Source of the DNA: Micromonospora wenchangensis
Lineage (GTDB): Bacteria; Actinomycetota; Actinomycetes; Mycobacteriales; Micromonosporaceae
DNA: 32,343 bases
Assembly: GCF_002210435.1 (NCBI RefSeq)
Contig: NZ_MZMV01000072.1
Span: forward strand, 1 to 32,343
Reading direction: 5' to 3'
This document shows, one piece after another, positions 7,847-15,176 of this stretch. Within the stretch, counting starts at the first letter, position 1. Every line of letters begins with the position of its first letter. The position numbers and the translations under genes were made by a program. The notes under the pieces are model-generated. The model made no database searches, was not told where the DNA came from, and worked only from the letters and a program-made list of their open reading frames with translations.

Positions 7847-7887
7847 CGTCGGGCCCGGCACCCCAGGAAGGGATGCCGGGCCCGACG
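7847..7887 (-). terminator. Hairpin between rplQ and truA
   Basis: Positions 7847-7860 and 7874-7887 form a perfect 14-bp stem; the 13-base loop can pair three more bases (7862-7864 with 7870-7872). It begins 13 nt after the rplQ stop and ends about 20 nt before the chosen truA start. There is no U-tract. It could end or attenuate transcription after rplQ, or stabilise the 3' end of the upstream message. Confidence 0.65.
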
Positions 7888-7900
7888 GTGCTGCCGTTGC

Positions 7901-8464
7901 TCAGGCCTTGTTCTCGGTGGCCTCGGTGGCCTCGTCGCTGTCCTCGCGGGCGGCGGCGGTGTCACCGGACGCCGAGACCGGCGCCTCGGAGTCCTGGTCG
8001 GCCGGGGCCGCCGGGGTCTCCTCGGCCGGGGCGAGCGCCTCGACCTTGTCCTGCTGGGCGGCCTTGCGGGCGGCGGTCTTCTTGTTCGCCTTCGGCTCGG
8101 CGACCTGAAGCTCCTCCACCAGCTCGATGATCGCCATCGGAGCGGCGTCACCCTTGCGCGGGCCGGTCTTCACGATCCGGGTGTAGCCACCGTTGCGGTT
8201 GGCGTACCGGGGCGCGATCTGGTCGAACAGGGAGTAGACCACGTCCTTGTCCTTGACGACGCCCAGCACCCGACGCCGCGAGGCGAGGTCGCCCCGCTTG
8301 GCCTTGGTGATGAGCTGCTCGGCCAGCGGACGCAGCCGCCGGGCCTTCGTCTCGGTGGTCTGGATCTTGCCGTGCTGGAACAGCGCGGTGGCCAGGTTGG
8401 CCAGCATCAGCCGCTCGTGCGCGGGGCTGCCGCCGAGGCGGGGGCCCTTGGTGGGCGTGGGCAT
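7901..8464 (-). CDS. rplQ: 50S ribosomal protein L17
   Basis: L17 binds 23S rRNA near the exit side of the large subunit. The conserved core covers roughly residues 1-118 and begins MPTPTKGPRLGGSPAHER. A tail of about 65 residues rich in Ala, Glu, Lys and Pro follows; the protein is 187 residues against 127 in E. coli. Such tails are common in actinobacterial L17. The ATG at 8464 has GAGGAG about eight bases upstream. It follows rpoA by 34 nt, the usual order rpsD-rpoA-rplQ. Confidence 0.97.
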   Translation of the reverse strand: MPTPTKGPRLGGSPAHERLMLANLATALFQHGKIQTTETKARRLRPLAEQLITKAKRGDLASRRRVLGVVKDKDVVYSLFDQIAPRYANRNGGYTRIVKTGPRKGDAAPMAIIELVEELQVAEPKANKKTAARKAAQQDKVEALAPAEETPAAPADQDSEAPVSASGDTAAAREDSDEATEATENKA

Positions 8465-8498
8465 GCTTGGTGCTCCTCAGGTGTGGCGGCAGCGCGGA

Positions 8499-9521
8499 CT
8501 AGAGCTGCTCGGTCTCGCGATAGTCGTCGGTGTCGTAGTCGGCCTCGCCGAAGGCGTCCACGACGTGTGCCGGGTCGAAGTTCGGGGCCGAGTCCTTCAG
8601 CCCCAGACCCATCCCGGCGAGCTTCATCTTGACCTCGTCGATCGACTTCTGACCGAAGTTGCGGATGTCGAGGAGGTCGGCCTCGGTACGCCCGATCAGC
8701 TCACCAACGGAGTTGATGCCCTCGCGCTTGAGGCAGTTGTAGGAGCGGACGGTGAGGTCCAACTCCTCGATCGGCAGGGCGAGGTCGGCCGCCAGCTGGG
8801 CGTCCTGCGGGGACGGCCCGATGTCGATGCCCTCGGCGGTCTCGTCCAGCTCCCGGGCCAGCCCGAACAGCTCCACCAGCGTCGAACCGGCGGAGGCCAG
8901 CGCGGTACGCGGGCCCATCGACGGCTTGGTCTCGACGTCGATGATCAGCCGGTCGAAGTCGGTCCGCTGCTCGACACGGGTCGCCTCGACGCGGTACGTC
9001 ACCTTCAGCACCGGCGAGTAGATCGAGTCGACCGGGATCCGGCCGATCTCGGCGCCGGCCTGCTTGTTCTGCGCCGCCGTCACGTAGCCGCGACCCCGCT
9101 CGACGGTCAGCTCCATGTCGAGCCGGCCCTTGCCGTTGAGGGTGGCGAGCTTGAGGTCGGGGTTGTGCACCGAGACACCGGCCGGGGGCTGGATGTCGCC
9201 GGCGGTCACGTCGCCCGGCCCCTGCTTGCGCAGGTACATGCTGACCGGCTCGTCGTGCTCGGAGCTGACGCAGAGCTCCTTGATGTTCATGACGAGCTCG
9301 ACCACGTCCTCCTTGACCCCGGGGATCGTGGTGAACTCGTGCAGCACACCGTCGATCTTGATCGAGGTGACCGCGGCACCCGGGATGGACGACAGCAGCG
9401 TACGCCGCAGCGAGTTGCCCAGGGTGTAGCCGAAGCCGGGCTCCAGCGGCTCGATGGTGAACCGGGAGCGGGTCTCGTTGATCGACTCTTCGGAGAGAGA
9501 CGGTCGCTGGCTGATGAGCAT
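8499..9521 (-). CDS. rpoA: DNA-directed RNA polymerase subunit alpha
   Basis: The alpha subunit (340 residues) dimerises to nucleate RNA polymerase assembly and contacts UP elements and activators. The N-terminal assembly domain (about 1-230) contains FTIEPLEPGFGYTLGNSLRR. After a flexible linker, the C-terminal helix-hairpin-helix domain (about 250-315) contains NCLKREGINSVGELI and LLDIRNFGQKSIDEV. An acidic tail ends the protein. The length matches other actinobacteria. The start ATG at 9521 follows a purine-rich AGAGAAGAA. A 10-bp hairpin lies in the 96-nt spacer that separates it from rpsD. Confidence 0.98.
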   Translation of the reverse strand: MLISQRPSLSEESINETRSRFTIEPLEPGFGYTLGNSLRRTLLSSIPGAAVTSIKIDGVLHEFTTIPGVKEDVVELVMNIKELCVSSEHDEPVSMYLRKQGPGDVTAGDIQPPAGVSVHNPDLKLATLNGKGRLDMELTVERGRGYVTAAQNKQAGAEIGRIPVDSIYSPVLKVTYRVEATRVEQRTDFDRLIIDVETKPSMGPRTALASAGSTLVELFGLARELDETAEGIDIGPSPQDAQLAADLALPIEELDLTVRSYNCLKREGINSVGELIGRTEADLLDIRNFGQKSIDEVKMKLAGMGLGLKDSAPNFDPAHVVDAFGEADYDTDDYRETEQL

Positions 9522-9577
9522 TTCTTCTCTTCTCTTCCGGGACGCCCGCTATATGACGTCCACGACACAAACTGTTC

Positions 9578-9607
9578 CGGTGGCCCGCCCCGCAGGACGG
9601 GCCACCG
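9578..9607 (-). terminator. Intercistronic hairpin between rpsD and rpoA
   Basis: Positions 9578-9587 pair exactly with 9598-9607 (10 bp) around a ten-base loop. The hairpin starts 10 nt after the rpsD stop. Without a U-tract it may act as a partial terminator or processing site that sets the ratio between ribosomal proteins and RNA polymerase alpha; this role is an inference. Confidence 0.55.
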
Positions 9608-9617
9608 CAACGAGCCC

Positions 9618-10244
9618 TTACTTGGAGTAGAGCTCGACGATCAGCTGCTCCTGGACCTGGGTGTCGATCACCTGGCGGGCCGGGAGCGAGTGCACCAGAA
9701 CCTTCATCTGGCTCGGGATCGCCTCCAGCCACGCCGGAACGGTCTTCGAGCCGGCCTGGGCCTGCGCCACGATGAACGGGGTGAGCTCCTTGCTCTTGCC
9801 CCGGACCTCGATGATGTCGTGCTCCTTGACGCGGTACGACGGGATGTCGACCTTCTTGCCGTTCACGGTGAAGTGACCGTGCTTGACAAGCTGGCGGGCC
9901 ATGTCCCGGGAGTGCGCGTACCCGGCCCGGTAGACCACGTTGTCGAGCCGCGACTCGAGGATCTGCAGGAGGACCTCACCGGTCTTGGCCTGCTTGGCCA
10001 CGGCCTCCTCGTAGTACCCGCGGAACTGCTTCTCCAGCACGCCGTACACGCGGCGGGCCTTCTGCTTCTCGCGGAGCTGGAGCAGGTACTCCGTCTCCTT
10101 CGTGCGGCCACGGCCGTGCTGTCCGGGCGGGAACGGCCGGGACTCGAACGGGCACTTCGGGCCATCGCACTTGCTGCCCTTGAGGAACAGCTTCATCTTC
10201 TCCCGCCGGCAACGGCGGCAGTCAGCACCGGTGTAACGAGCCAT
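9618..10244 (-). CDS. rpsD: 30S ribosomal protein S4 (zinc-binding form)
   Basis: S4 initiates assembly of the 5' domain of 16S rRNA and, in E. coli, represses its own operon. The protein has 208 residues. Cysteines at 9, 12, 26 and 31 near the N terminus make a zinc knuckle, so this is the C+ form. The S4 RNA-binding domain (about 98-160) includes LESRLDNVVYRAGYAHSRDMARQLV. It lies 14 nt after rpsK. The ATG at 10244 is preceded by AGAGAGAG. Confidence 0.98.
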   Translation of the reverse strand: MARYTGADCRRCRREKMKLFLKGSKCDGPKCPFESRPFPPGQHGRGRTKETEYLLQLREKQKARRVYGVLEKQFRGYYEEAVAKQAKTGEVLLQILESRLDNVVYRAGYAHSRDMARQLVKHGHFTVNGKKVDIPSYRVKEHDIIEVRGKSKELTPFIVAQAQAGSKTVPAWLEAIPSQMKVLVHSLPARQVIDTQVQEQLIVELYSK

Positions 10245-10258
10245 CTCTCTCTAACCTC

Positions 10259-10666
10259 TCAGACCCGGCGACGCTTCGGCGGACGGCACCCGTTGTGCGG
10301 CTGCGGGGTGACGTCGGCGATCTGGCCGACCTCCAGCCCGACGGCCTGCAGCGAGCGGATGGCGGTTTCCCGGCCGGAGCCGGGGCCCTTGACGAACACG
10401 TCGACCTTGCGCATGCCGTGCTCCATCGCCCGACGCGCGGCGGCCTCGGCGGCCAGCTGCGCGGCGAACGGGGTCGACTTGCGGGAGCCCTTGAAGCCCA
10501 CCTGGCCGGCGGAGGCCCAGGAGATGACCGCACCGGTCGGGTCCGTGATGGACACGATGGTGTTGTTGAACGTGCTCTTGATGTGCGCCTGCCCGTGGGC
10601 GACGTTCTTGCGTTCCTTGCGCCGGACCTTCTTGACTGCGGCTCCGGCACGAGCCTTCGGTGGCAT
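10259..10666 (-). CDS. rpsK: 30S ribosomal protein S11
   Basis: S11 forms part of the platform of the small subunit, next to the E site. It has 135 residues with the conserved NTIVSITDPTGAVISWASAG segment and the basic C terminus PHNGCRPPKRRRV. The first 20 residues are Lys/Arg/Ala-rich. The ATG at 10666 follows rpsM after 69 nt, and rpsD follows after 14 nt. Confidence 0.98.
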   Translation of the reverse strand: MPPKARAGAAVKKVRRKERKNVAHGQAHIKSTFNNTIVSITDPTGAVISWASAGQVGFKGSRKSTPFAAQLAAEAAARRAMEHGMRKVDVFVKGPGSGRETAIRSLQAVGLEVGQIADVTPQPHNGCRPPKRRRV

Positions 10667-10735
10667 AAGTCTTCTGCGCTCCTGTATGGGTTCTCGATCG
10701 GCTGCTGGCTCTTGGCCTGGGCGCCGGCGTGGGAA

Positions 10736-11116
10736 TTACTTCTTGCCGGGCTTCTTCTTGCCGGCCACGGTCCGCTTCGGGCCCTTGCGGGTGCGGGCGT
10801 TGGTCCGCGTCCGCTGGCCACGCACGGGCAGGCCCCGGCGGTGCCGGATGCCGGCGTAGCAGCCGATCTCGACCTTGCGGCGGATGTCGGCGGCGACCTC
10901 GCGGCGCAGGTCGCCTTCAACCTTGTAGTTCGCCTCGATGTGGTCGCGGAGCTGGACCAGCTCCTCGTCCGTGAGGTCCCGAGCGCGCTTGTCCGGCGAG
11001 ATGCCGGTAGCGGCGAGCGTCTCCTGGGCACGGGTGCGACCGACCCCGAAGATGTAGGTGAGCGCGATCTCCATCCGCTTCTCGCGGGGGAGATCCACGC
11101 CGACTAGACGTGCCAT
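10736..11116 (-). CDS. rpsM: 30S ribosomal protein S13
   Basis: S13 sits in the head of the small subunit and contacts the P-site tRNA and L5/L31 across intersubunit bridges. It is 126 residues and begins MARLVGVDLPREKRMEIALTY. The helix-two-turn-helix region and the basic tail (RGQRTRTNARTRKGPKRTVA...) are present. The ATG at 11116 follows an exceptionally long spacer of 264 nt after rpmJ. Confidence 0.98.
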   Translation of the reverse strand: MARLVGVDLPREKRMEIALTYIFGVGRTRAQETLAATGISPDKRARDLTDEELVQLRDHIEANYKVEGDLRREVAADIRRKVEIGCYAGIRHRRGLPVRGQRTRTNARTRKGPKRTVAGKKKPGKK

Positions 11117-11183
11117 GTGCGGGCGTACTCCTCGTGATGTGTGGCGGAGGTGTGGACCCGTCCCACCCCGCTACCGACCTGTT

Positions 11184-11215
11184 CCGGTTCCGGCGCGTCA
11201 TGCGCCGGCGACCGG
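11184..11215 (-). other. Hairpin and palindromes in the long rpmJ-rpsM spacer
   Basis: In the 264-nt spacer, 11190-11196 pairs with 11202-11208 (7 bp, loop GTCAT), with an outer CCGG/CCGG pairing at 11184-11187 and 11212-11215. Further self-complementary words in the same spacer are CGGACCGGTCCG (11336-11347), GTACGCGTAC (11270-11279) and CGTACGTACG (11275-11284). No gene longer than a few codons could be supported here. The spacer may hold an internal promoter or a processing/regulatory leader for rpsM-rpsK-rpsD. Confidence 0.4.
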
Positions 11216-11380
11216 ACGGCCGCTGCCCGAGCGGGCCCCGGCCTCCGACCGGGGGTTGGCCACGAGAAGGTACGCGTACGTACGTTCCGCGGCTGGGACG
11301 AGCTGGTGACGTGTTGTCGTCGGATCTGCGCGACCCGGACCGGTCCGCCGCCCCCCGTTCGCACGGAGGGCGGGCTCGGA

Positions 11381-11494
11381 TCAGCCCTGGCGCTGCTTGT
11401 GGCGCGGGTCGGTGCAGATCACCATGACCCGGCCGTGCCGGCGGATAACCCGGCACTTGTTGCAGATCCTCTTGACGCTCGGCTTGACCTTCAC
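11381..11494 (-). CDS. rpmJ: 50S ribosomal protein L36 (zinc-binding form)
   Basis: A 37-residue protein that starts with GTG at 11494 and reads VKVKPSVKRICNKCRVIRRH and onward to a C-terminal KQRQG. The zinc ligands are Cys11, Cys14, Cys27 and His32, so this is the C+ form. L36 folds as a zinc ribbon in the large subunit near helices of 23S rRNA domains II and VI. An AAGG sequence lies about five bases before the start. It lies between infA (93 nt upstream) and rpsM (264 nt downstream), the standard position. Confidence 0.97.
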   Translation of the reverse strand: MKVKPSVKRICNKCRVIRRHGRVMVICTDPRHKQRQG

Positions 11495-11587
11495 GGTTGC
11501 CTTACTTCCCATCCGGCCCGGTGACGCGGTGACCGCGACTCCGGACGTCGAAGACGGACACGGGGACTTCCCGGCCGCCGTCAGGCT

Positions 11588-11809
11588 TTACTTGTAGCGG
11601 TAGACGATGCGCCCGCGGGTCAGGTCGTACGGCGAGAGTTCGACGACGACCCGGTCCTCCGGCAGGATGCGGATGTAGTGCTGCCGCATCTTGCCGCTGA
11701 TGTGAGCCAGCACCTTGTGGCCGTTCGCGAGTTCCACCCGGAACATGGCGTTCGGCAGAGGCTCGATGACCCGACCCTCGATCTCGATGGCTCCGTCTTT
11801 TTTCGGCAT
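11588..11809 (-). CDS. infA: Translation initiation factor IF-1
   Basis: IF-1 is a 73-residue OB-fold protein that binds the A site of the 30S subunit and assists IF-2 and IF-3. It begins MPKKDGAIEIEGRVIEPLPN and ends TRGRIVYRYK, both strongly conserved. The ATG at 11809 has a GGAG only about three to four bases upstream, which is close. It is the first gene of the alpha operon here; the 269-nt region upstream contains a candidate promoter and a 14-bp palindrome. Confidence 0.98.
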   Translation of the reverse strand: MPKKDGAIEIEGRVIEPLPNAMFRVELANGHKVLAHISGKMRQHYIRILPEDRVVVELSPYDLTRGRIVYRYK

Positions 11810-11869
11810 GTACTCCGCTGTCCTGACGTCGGTTGTTCCGGACGACCCACAACGTCTTACACGGGCCTT

Positions 11870-11883
11870 CCGACGATCGTCGG
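11870..11883. promoter_or_regulatory. Perfect 14-bp palindrome upstream of infA
   Basis: CCGACGATCGTCGG is exactly self-complementary, centred about 67 nt upstream of the infA start. It lies downstream of the candidate promoter, inside the predicted 5' leader. It could be an operator for a dimeric regulator, or a small RNA hairpin; the sequence alone does not distinguish them. Confidence 0.4.
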
Positions 11884-11965
11884 GGACCCGCGCCAGCCGC
11901 GGCTCCGGGCTCCCACCGAAGCGCGTGGTGGGCATGCCGGAGTGGACGCTGTGCGCCGATCTGAA

Positions 11966-11995
11966 AGTGTACGCCCGCCCACTGGTGGTCGCCAA
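11966..11995 (-). promoter_or_regulatory. Candidate promoter of the infA-rplQ operon
   Basis: On the minus strand TTGGCG (11990-11995) and TACACT (11966-11971) are separated by 18 bp. The -10 fits TANNNT and the -35 matches four of six consensus bases. Transcription would start near 11959, giving a leader of about 150 nt to infA. It lies in the 269-nt region between the DUF1707 gene stop and infA... the gene upstream on the same strand is infA's neighbour 5' in genome order but ends at 12079, so infA needs its own or read-through transcription. Confidence 0.5.
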
Positions 11996-12078
11996 ACCGG
12001 CCACCGGTGGTGTCACCCACCCGGACGAAACTGGGCACCCTCCCACGCAACGCCCAACTGTCGGCGGTCGTTCCGACG

Positions 12079-12660
12079 CTACTTCCGGCGCTTGCGCCGC
12101 CGCGTGTCGCGCGCCGCCCGCCGGCGGTCCCGCCGGGCGGGAGCGCCACCGGCGAACCCGCCCGTGGTACGCAGGAGCAGCAGAACCCCCCAGGGGCCGA
12201 GCGCCCATACCGGCCAGTAGAACAGCAGTTCCCGGCTGCCGGCCGAGGAGATCGCCCAGATCACGGTGAGCAGGGCCGCCACCCGCAGCCAGGGCATCCA
12301 CACCTCGACCGGCCACCGGCCGGAGCCGGCATCCACGGGCACCGGCTCGCCCACCACGGTGCCCCCGGTCACCGGCGGCTCAGGCGTCACCTCCCGGTCG
12401 GGCACCGACGCCCCGGAACCGGGCACCGGCGGAGCCTGCGGGCCGAGCGGGGCCAGCGCGGAGCGCTGCGCGGACGCCGGTGCCGGCAGATCGGCCAGGA
12501 CCGTGTCCAGTTCCGCGTACGTCTTCGCCCCGTACGCCTGTTGCAGGCGCTCGTCGTACTCGTGCAGGTCCAGCCGGCCCTCTTCCAGGGCGACCCGGAG
12601 ACGTTCCGCAGTCGCCTCCCGGTCGGCATCCGCCGCCCGCATCCGTTCCCGCCCCTGCAT
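12079..12660 (-). CDS. DUF1707 membrane protein with a two-helix C-terminal domain
   Basis: The N terminus carries a DUF1707 domain (about 7-60): MRAADADREATAERLRVALE, LDLHEYDERLQQAYGAKTYA and the closing DTVLADLP. A Pro-rich linker (about 60-118) is followed by two hydrophobic segments (about 125-140 and 146-163) and a very basic tail ending RRRKRRK. DUF1707 proteins are actinobacterial membrane proteins of unknown function. The start at 12660 is preferred (GGAGGGG nine bases upstream, 193 residues). ATGs at 12690, 12678 and 12642 are alternatives; the last would begin exactly at the domain. The frame also stays open to 12978 through Pro/Gln-rich repeats, which I consider non-coding. Its place between map and infA is unusual for this cluster. 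Confidence 0.8.
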   Translation of the reverse strand: MQGRERMRAADADREATAERLRVALEEGRLDLHEYDERLQQAYGAKTYAELDTVLADLPAPASAQRSALAPLGPQAPPVPGSGASVPDREVTPEPPVTGGTVVGEPVPVDAGSGRWPVEVWMPWLRVAALLTVIWAISSAGSRELLFYWPVWALGPWGVLLLLRTTGGFAGGAPARRDRRRAARDTRRRKRRK

Positions 12661-12815
12661 GCCGGCCCGCCCCTCCATCCCGGCAAGCATGACACCACGG
12701 GTCCACCGCCGCCGAACCCGCAACCGCCAACCGGGCCACGGGGCGACTGCCGGACCGGGGGTCACACCGCCACCGTCACCGCTGCCCGACGCTGACCCCG
12801 GCTGACCCGGCCGAC

Positions 12816-12889
12816 GACGCTGGCCCGGCTGGGCTGGCCTGGCGGGGCTGGGCTGGCGGGGCTGGCCTGGCGGACGCTGGCCCGGCTGG
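12816..12889. repeat. GCTGG-rich direct repeats
   Basis: GACGCTGGCCCGGCTGG occurs at 12816-12832 and again at 12873-12889, and GGGCTGGCCTGGCGG at 12831-12845 and 12859-12873. Together they form a compound minisatellite. On the minus strand the block would read as Gln-Pro-Gly-rich sequence continuous with the DUF1707 frame, so a coding origin cannot be fully excluded. Confidence 0.8.
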
Positions 12890-13331
12890 CCTCGCCCGGC
12901 TGGCGCAACGGCACCGATACCGGCCGACCAGCCCGGCCCGCGGCTACCGGGACGGATGCGCCCGGTAACAGCCCCCAAGGGGTCGCCGGGCCGCTTCGGC
13001 TCTTTCCACGAAGGGCCACCCGACTCCTCTCACCGGTGACCGCCCCTCCCCCACCGCATCCGTCCTCGGGTCCTTTCGACCTGATGACATCAGCGACTCA
13101 CGTTCCTCTCCCCGTCCCCGGGTGAGCTTCCCGCCTGTACCACGCGTCGCTCTCCCCCGCCGACGGTTGGGGGCACGTCCGCTCCCCGGCCGGCCGGCGG
13201 TTGAGTCGTCAACGTCATCAGCTCGGAAGGACCCGGGGTGGTCTACTGCCGCCGGCCCGCCGGGGAAAACGGCCACGGCGTGAACCACCGGGACCAGCAC
13301 GCCTGAGGCCGCACCACTGGGACACACACCG

Positions 13332-13402
13332 CCGGACACCCTCCATCCGGACACCGCCCGCCCGGACACCGCACCGCCCCAGACACCCCCCAACCGGACA
13401 CC
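13332..13402. repeat. CCGGACACC repeats with 15-bp period
   Basis: CCGGACACC appears exactly at 13332, 13347, 13362 and 13394; the first three are spaced 15 bp apart and the last is 32 bp further on. The intervening bases vary (CTCCAT, GCCCGC, GCACCG). A degraded copy follows near 13425. The spacing is too short and too degenerate for a CRISPR array. Confidence 0.8.
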
Positions 13403-13495
13403 GCCCGCCCGGGAACCACCCCGGCCGGGACACGCCTCGACCGGGCCGGCGACGACGGGAGACACGGGCGAGGCGGACACCGGCCGGCAGGGGCC

Positions 13496-13566
13496 GGAGC
13501 CGTGGTTCAGGAGGCCTCGTGCGGGAGTAGCCGTAGGGCAGGGAGCCGTAGGTCGGGGAGCCGTGG
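13496..13566. repeat. GGAGCCGTGG-type degenerate repeats downstream of map
   Basis: GGAGCCGTGG at 13496-13505 and 13557-13566, GGAGCCGTAGG at 13542-13552 and AGTAGCCGTAGG at about 13526-13537 form a degenerate tandem set; the last three start about 15 bp apart. The block begins 10 nt after the map stop codon (reading the minus strand). Confidence 0.7.
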
Positions 13567-13575
13567 TGACGACGG

Positions 13576-14427
13576 TCAGGTGGCCGGGGAGTCGACCGGC
13601 TGCCGGGCGGTCACCAGGTCACCGAGCCGCGCCCGCCCGCCGTCGAACGCGGTCAGCACCCAGACCCCGTCCTCCAGCAGCGCCATCGAGTGCTCGACGT
13701 GCACCGCCATCGACCGGTCCCGGGTGACCACCGTCCACCCGTCGGACAACTCGACGGTACGCGGGGAGCCCATCGTGATCATCGGCTCGATCGCCAGCGC
13801 CATGCCCGGCACCAGGCGTGGCCCCTTGCCGGGGCGGCCGTGGTTGAGCACGTGCGGGTCCTGGTGCATCTCGGTGCCGATGCCGTGGCCGCCGTAGCCG
13901 TCGACGATGCCGTACCGGCCGCCCCGGCGGACGGCGGTCTCGACGGCGTGCGAGATGTCGGTGAGCCGGCCACGGCCGTTCGCGGCACCCCGCGCGGCGG
14001 CGGCGATCCCGGCCCACATCGCGTCCTCGGCGACCGAGGCCATCTTCAGCAGCGCCGGGTCGACCTCGCCCACCCCGACGGTGACCGCCGCGTCGCCGTG
14101 CCAGCCGTCCAGCACCGCGCCGCAGTCGATCGAGATCAGGTCGCCCTCCCTGAGCACCTGGTCGGCGGCGGGGATCGCGTGCACCACCTGCTCGTTGACC
14201 GACGAGCAGATCGAGGCGGGGAAGCCGTGGTAGCCCTTGAAGGACGGGATCGCGCCCGCCTCGCGGATGGTCGCCTCGGCGATGGCGTCGAGGTCGGCCG
14301 TACTCACCCCGGGGGCGACCGCCGCGCTCATCCGGCGCAGGGCCTCGGCGACCACCAGGCCGGCGGCCCGCATCTTCTGGATCTGGTCAGGGGTCTTCAG
14401 CTGGATGTCCAGCTGGGCACGGCGCAT
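13576..14427 (-). CDS. map: Type I methionine aminopeptidase
   Basis: MetAP removes the initiator methionine from nascent proteins whose second residue is small. All five metal ligands of the pita-bread fold are visible: Asp101, Asp112, His181 (YGGHGIGTEMH), Glu214 (LAIEPMI) and Glu245 (VEHSM). His84 corresponds to the substrate-positioning histidine of the E. coli enzyme. The protein has 283 residues, slightly longer than E. coli MetAP (264), as in other actinobacteria. The ATG at 14427 has AAAGG about nine bases upstream. It follows adk after 95 nt that hold two hairpins. Confidence 0.97.
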   Translation of the reverse strand: MRRAQLDIQLKTPDQIQKMRAAGLVVAEALRRMSAAVAPGVSTADLDAIAEATIREAGAIPSFKGYHGFPASICSSVNEQVVHAIPAADQVLREGDLISIDCGAVLDGWHGDAAVTVGVGEVDPALLKMASVAEDAMWAGIAAAARGAANGRGRLTDISHAVETAVRRGGRYGIVDGYGGHGIGTEMHQDPHVLNHGRPGKGPRLVPGMALAIEPMITMGSPRTVELSDGWTVVTRDRSMAVHVEHSMALLEDGVWVLTAFDGGRARLGDLVTARQPVDSPAT

Positions 14428-14456
14428 GGAGCGGTCACCTTTCGTTGCCTTGCACA

Positions 14457-14518
14457 GCGAAACAGCGGGGCACGTCGCGTACCCCGCTGTTCGCACTCTA
14501 TCCGCCGGGCCCCGGCGG
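14457..14518 (-). terminator. Two consecutive hairpins between adk and map
   Basis: The first (14502-14518) is a 7-bp perfect stem with a three-base loop starting 4 nt after the adk stop. The second pairs 14457-14470 with 14482-14494, 13 bp with a single bulged A, around an 11-base loop. No U-tract follows. They may attenuate transcription into map, and TAGAGT between them (minus strand, 14497-14502 region) resembles a -10 element without a -35. Confidence 0.5.
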
Positions 14519-14522
14519 GAGG

Positions 14523-15176
14523 TCAGCCGCCGTACGAGCGCAGCGCGTCGATCGCGCGGACGGTGACGTCCTCCACCGGGCCGGTGGCGTCGATCCCGAC
14601 CAGCTTGTTCTGCGCGCCGTAGTAGTCGACAAGCGGCGCGGTCTTGTCGGCGTACTCGCGGAGGCGGGCCGCGATGGTCTCCGGCTTGTCGTCGTCGCGC
14701 TGGAACAGCTCGGCGCCGCACCTGTCGCAGACACCCTCCCGGCTGGGGGCGTCGAACTCGACGTGCCAGATCTTGCCGCAGCCCCGGCAGGTGCGCCGAC
14801 CGGAGAGCCGCCGGATCACCTCGTCGTCGTCGACGACCAGCTCCAGCACCAGATCCAGCGCGGTGCCCAGGTCGGCGAGGAGCTTGTCCAGCGCGGCGGC
14901 CTGCGGCGTGGTGCGCGGGAAACCGTCGAGCAGGAAGCCCTCGGAGGCGTCCGGCTCGGCGAGCCGGTCCCGGACCATGTTGATGGTCACCTCGTCCGGG
15001 ACCAGCTTGCCCGCGTCCATGTACCGCTTCGCCTCGACTCCCAGCGGCGTCCCCTGGGAGACGTTGGCCCGGAAGATGTCACCGGTCGAGATCTTCGGCA
15101 CCGAGAGGTGTGCGGCGATGAACTCCGCCTGTGTGCCCTTGCCCGCGCCCGGCGGGCCAACCAGAACGAGTCGCAT
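14523..15176 (-). CDS. adk: Adenylate kinase (zinc-lid type)
   Basis: Adk interconverts ATP plus AMP and two ADP. The P-loop GPPGAGKGT is at 7-15, the AMP-binding LLDGFPRT segment is at about 82-89, and the lid contains a four-cysteine zinc site (Cys130, Cys133, Cys150 and Cys153), as in Gram-positive long-form enzymes. The protein is 217 residues. The ATG at 15176 abuts the secY stop codon directly (TAG then ATG), so translation is probably coupled to SecY. Confidence 0.98.
   Translation of the reverse strand: MRLVLVGPPGAGKGTQAEFIAAHLSVPKISTGDIFRANVSQGTPLGVEAKRYMDAGKLVPDEVTINMVRDRLAEPDASEGFLLDGFPRTTPQAAALDKLLADLGTALDLVLELVVDDDEVIRRLSGRRTCRGCGKIWHVEFDAPSREGVCDRCGAELFQRDDDKPETIAARLREYADKTAPLVDYYGAQNKLVGIDATGPVEDVTVRAIDALRSYGG

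Larger units (their letters stand above)
12661..13575. other. Repeat-rich, apparently non-coding spacer between map and the DUF1707 gene
   Basis: About 0.9 kb with no gene I can support. It contains three separate blocks of short degenerate direct repeats (12816-12889, 13332-13402 and 13496-13566), the interrupted palindrome CTGATGACATCAG (13081-13093) and TTGAGTCGTCAA (13201-13212). Open frames in it on both strands encode only Arg/Pro/Gly-rich low-complexity sequence and have no convincing ribosome binding sites. No tRNA or known RNA fold was recognised. Confidence 0.6.

Noticed and set aside
11240..11290. GGAAC-type (ECF sigma) promoter in the rpmJ-rpsM gap
   Set aside because: The distance from GGAAC to the nearest CGT word is about 19 bases, longer than usual, and there is no supporting second element.
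12944..13480. A 178-codon minus-strand frame with VSG-type repeats, and a 109-codon plus-strand frame at 13201-13530
   Set aside because: Both are low-complexity products of the 15-bp repeats, without ribosome binding sites or recognisable domains. A shorter start within the first (ATG near 13087) gave nothing familiar either.
13332..13566. Short spaced repeats resembling a CRISPR array
   Set aside because: Repeat units are only 9-12 bp, degenerate, with 6-bp spacers, and no cas genes are nearby.
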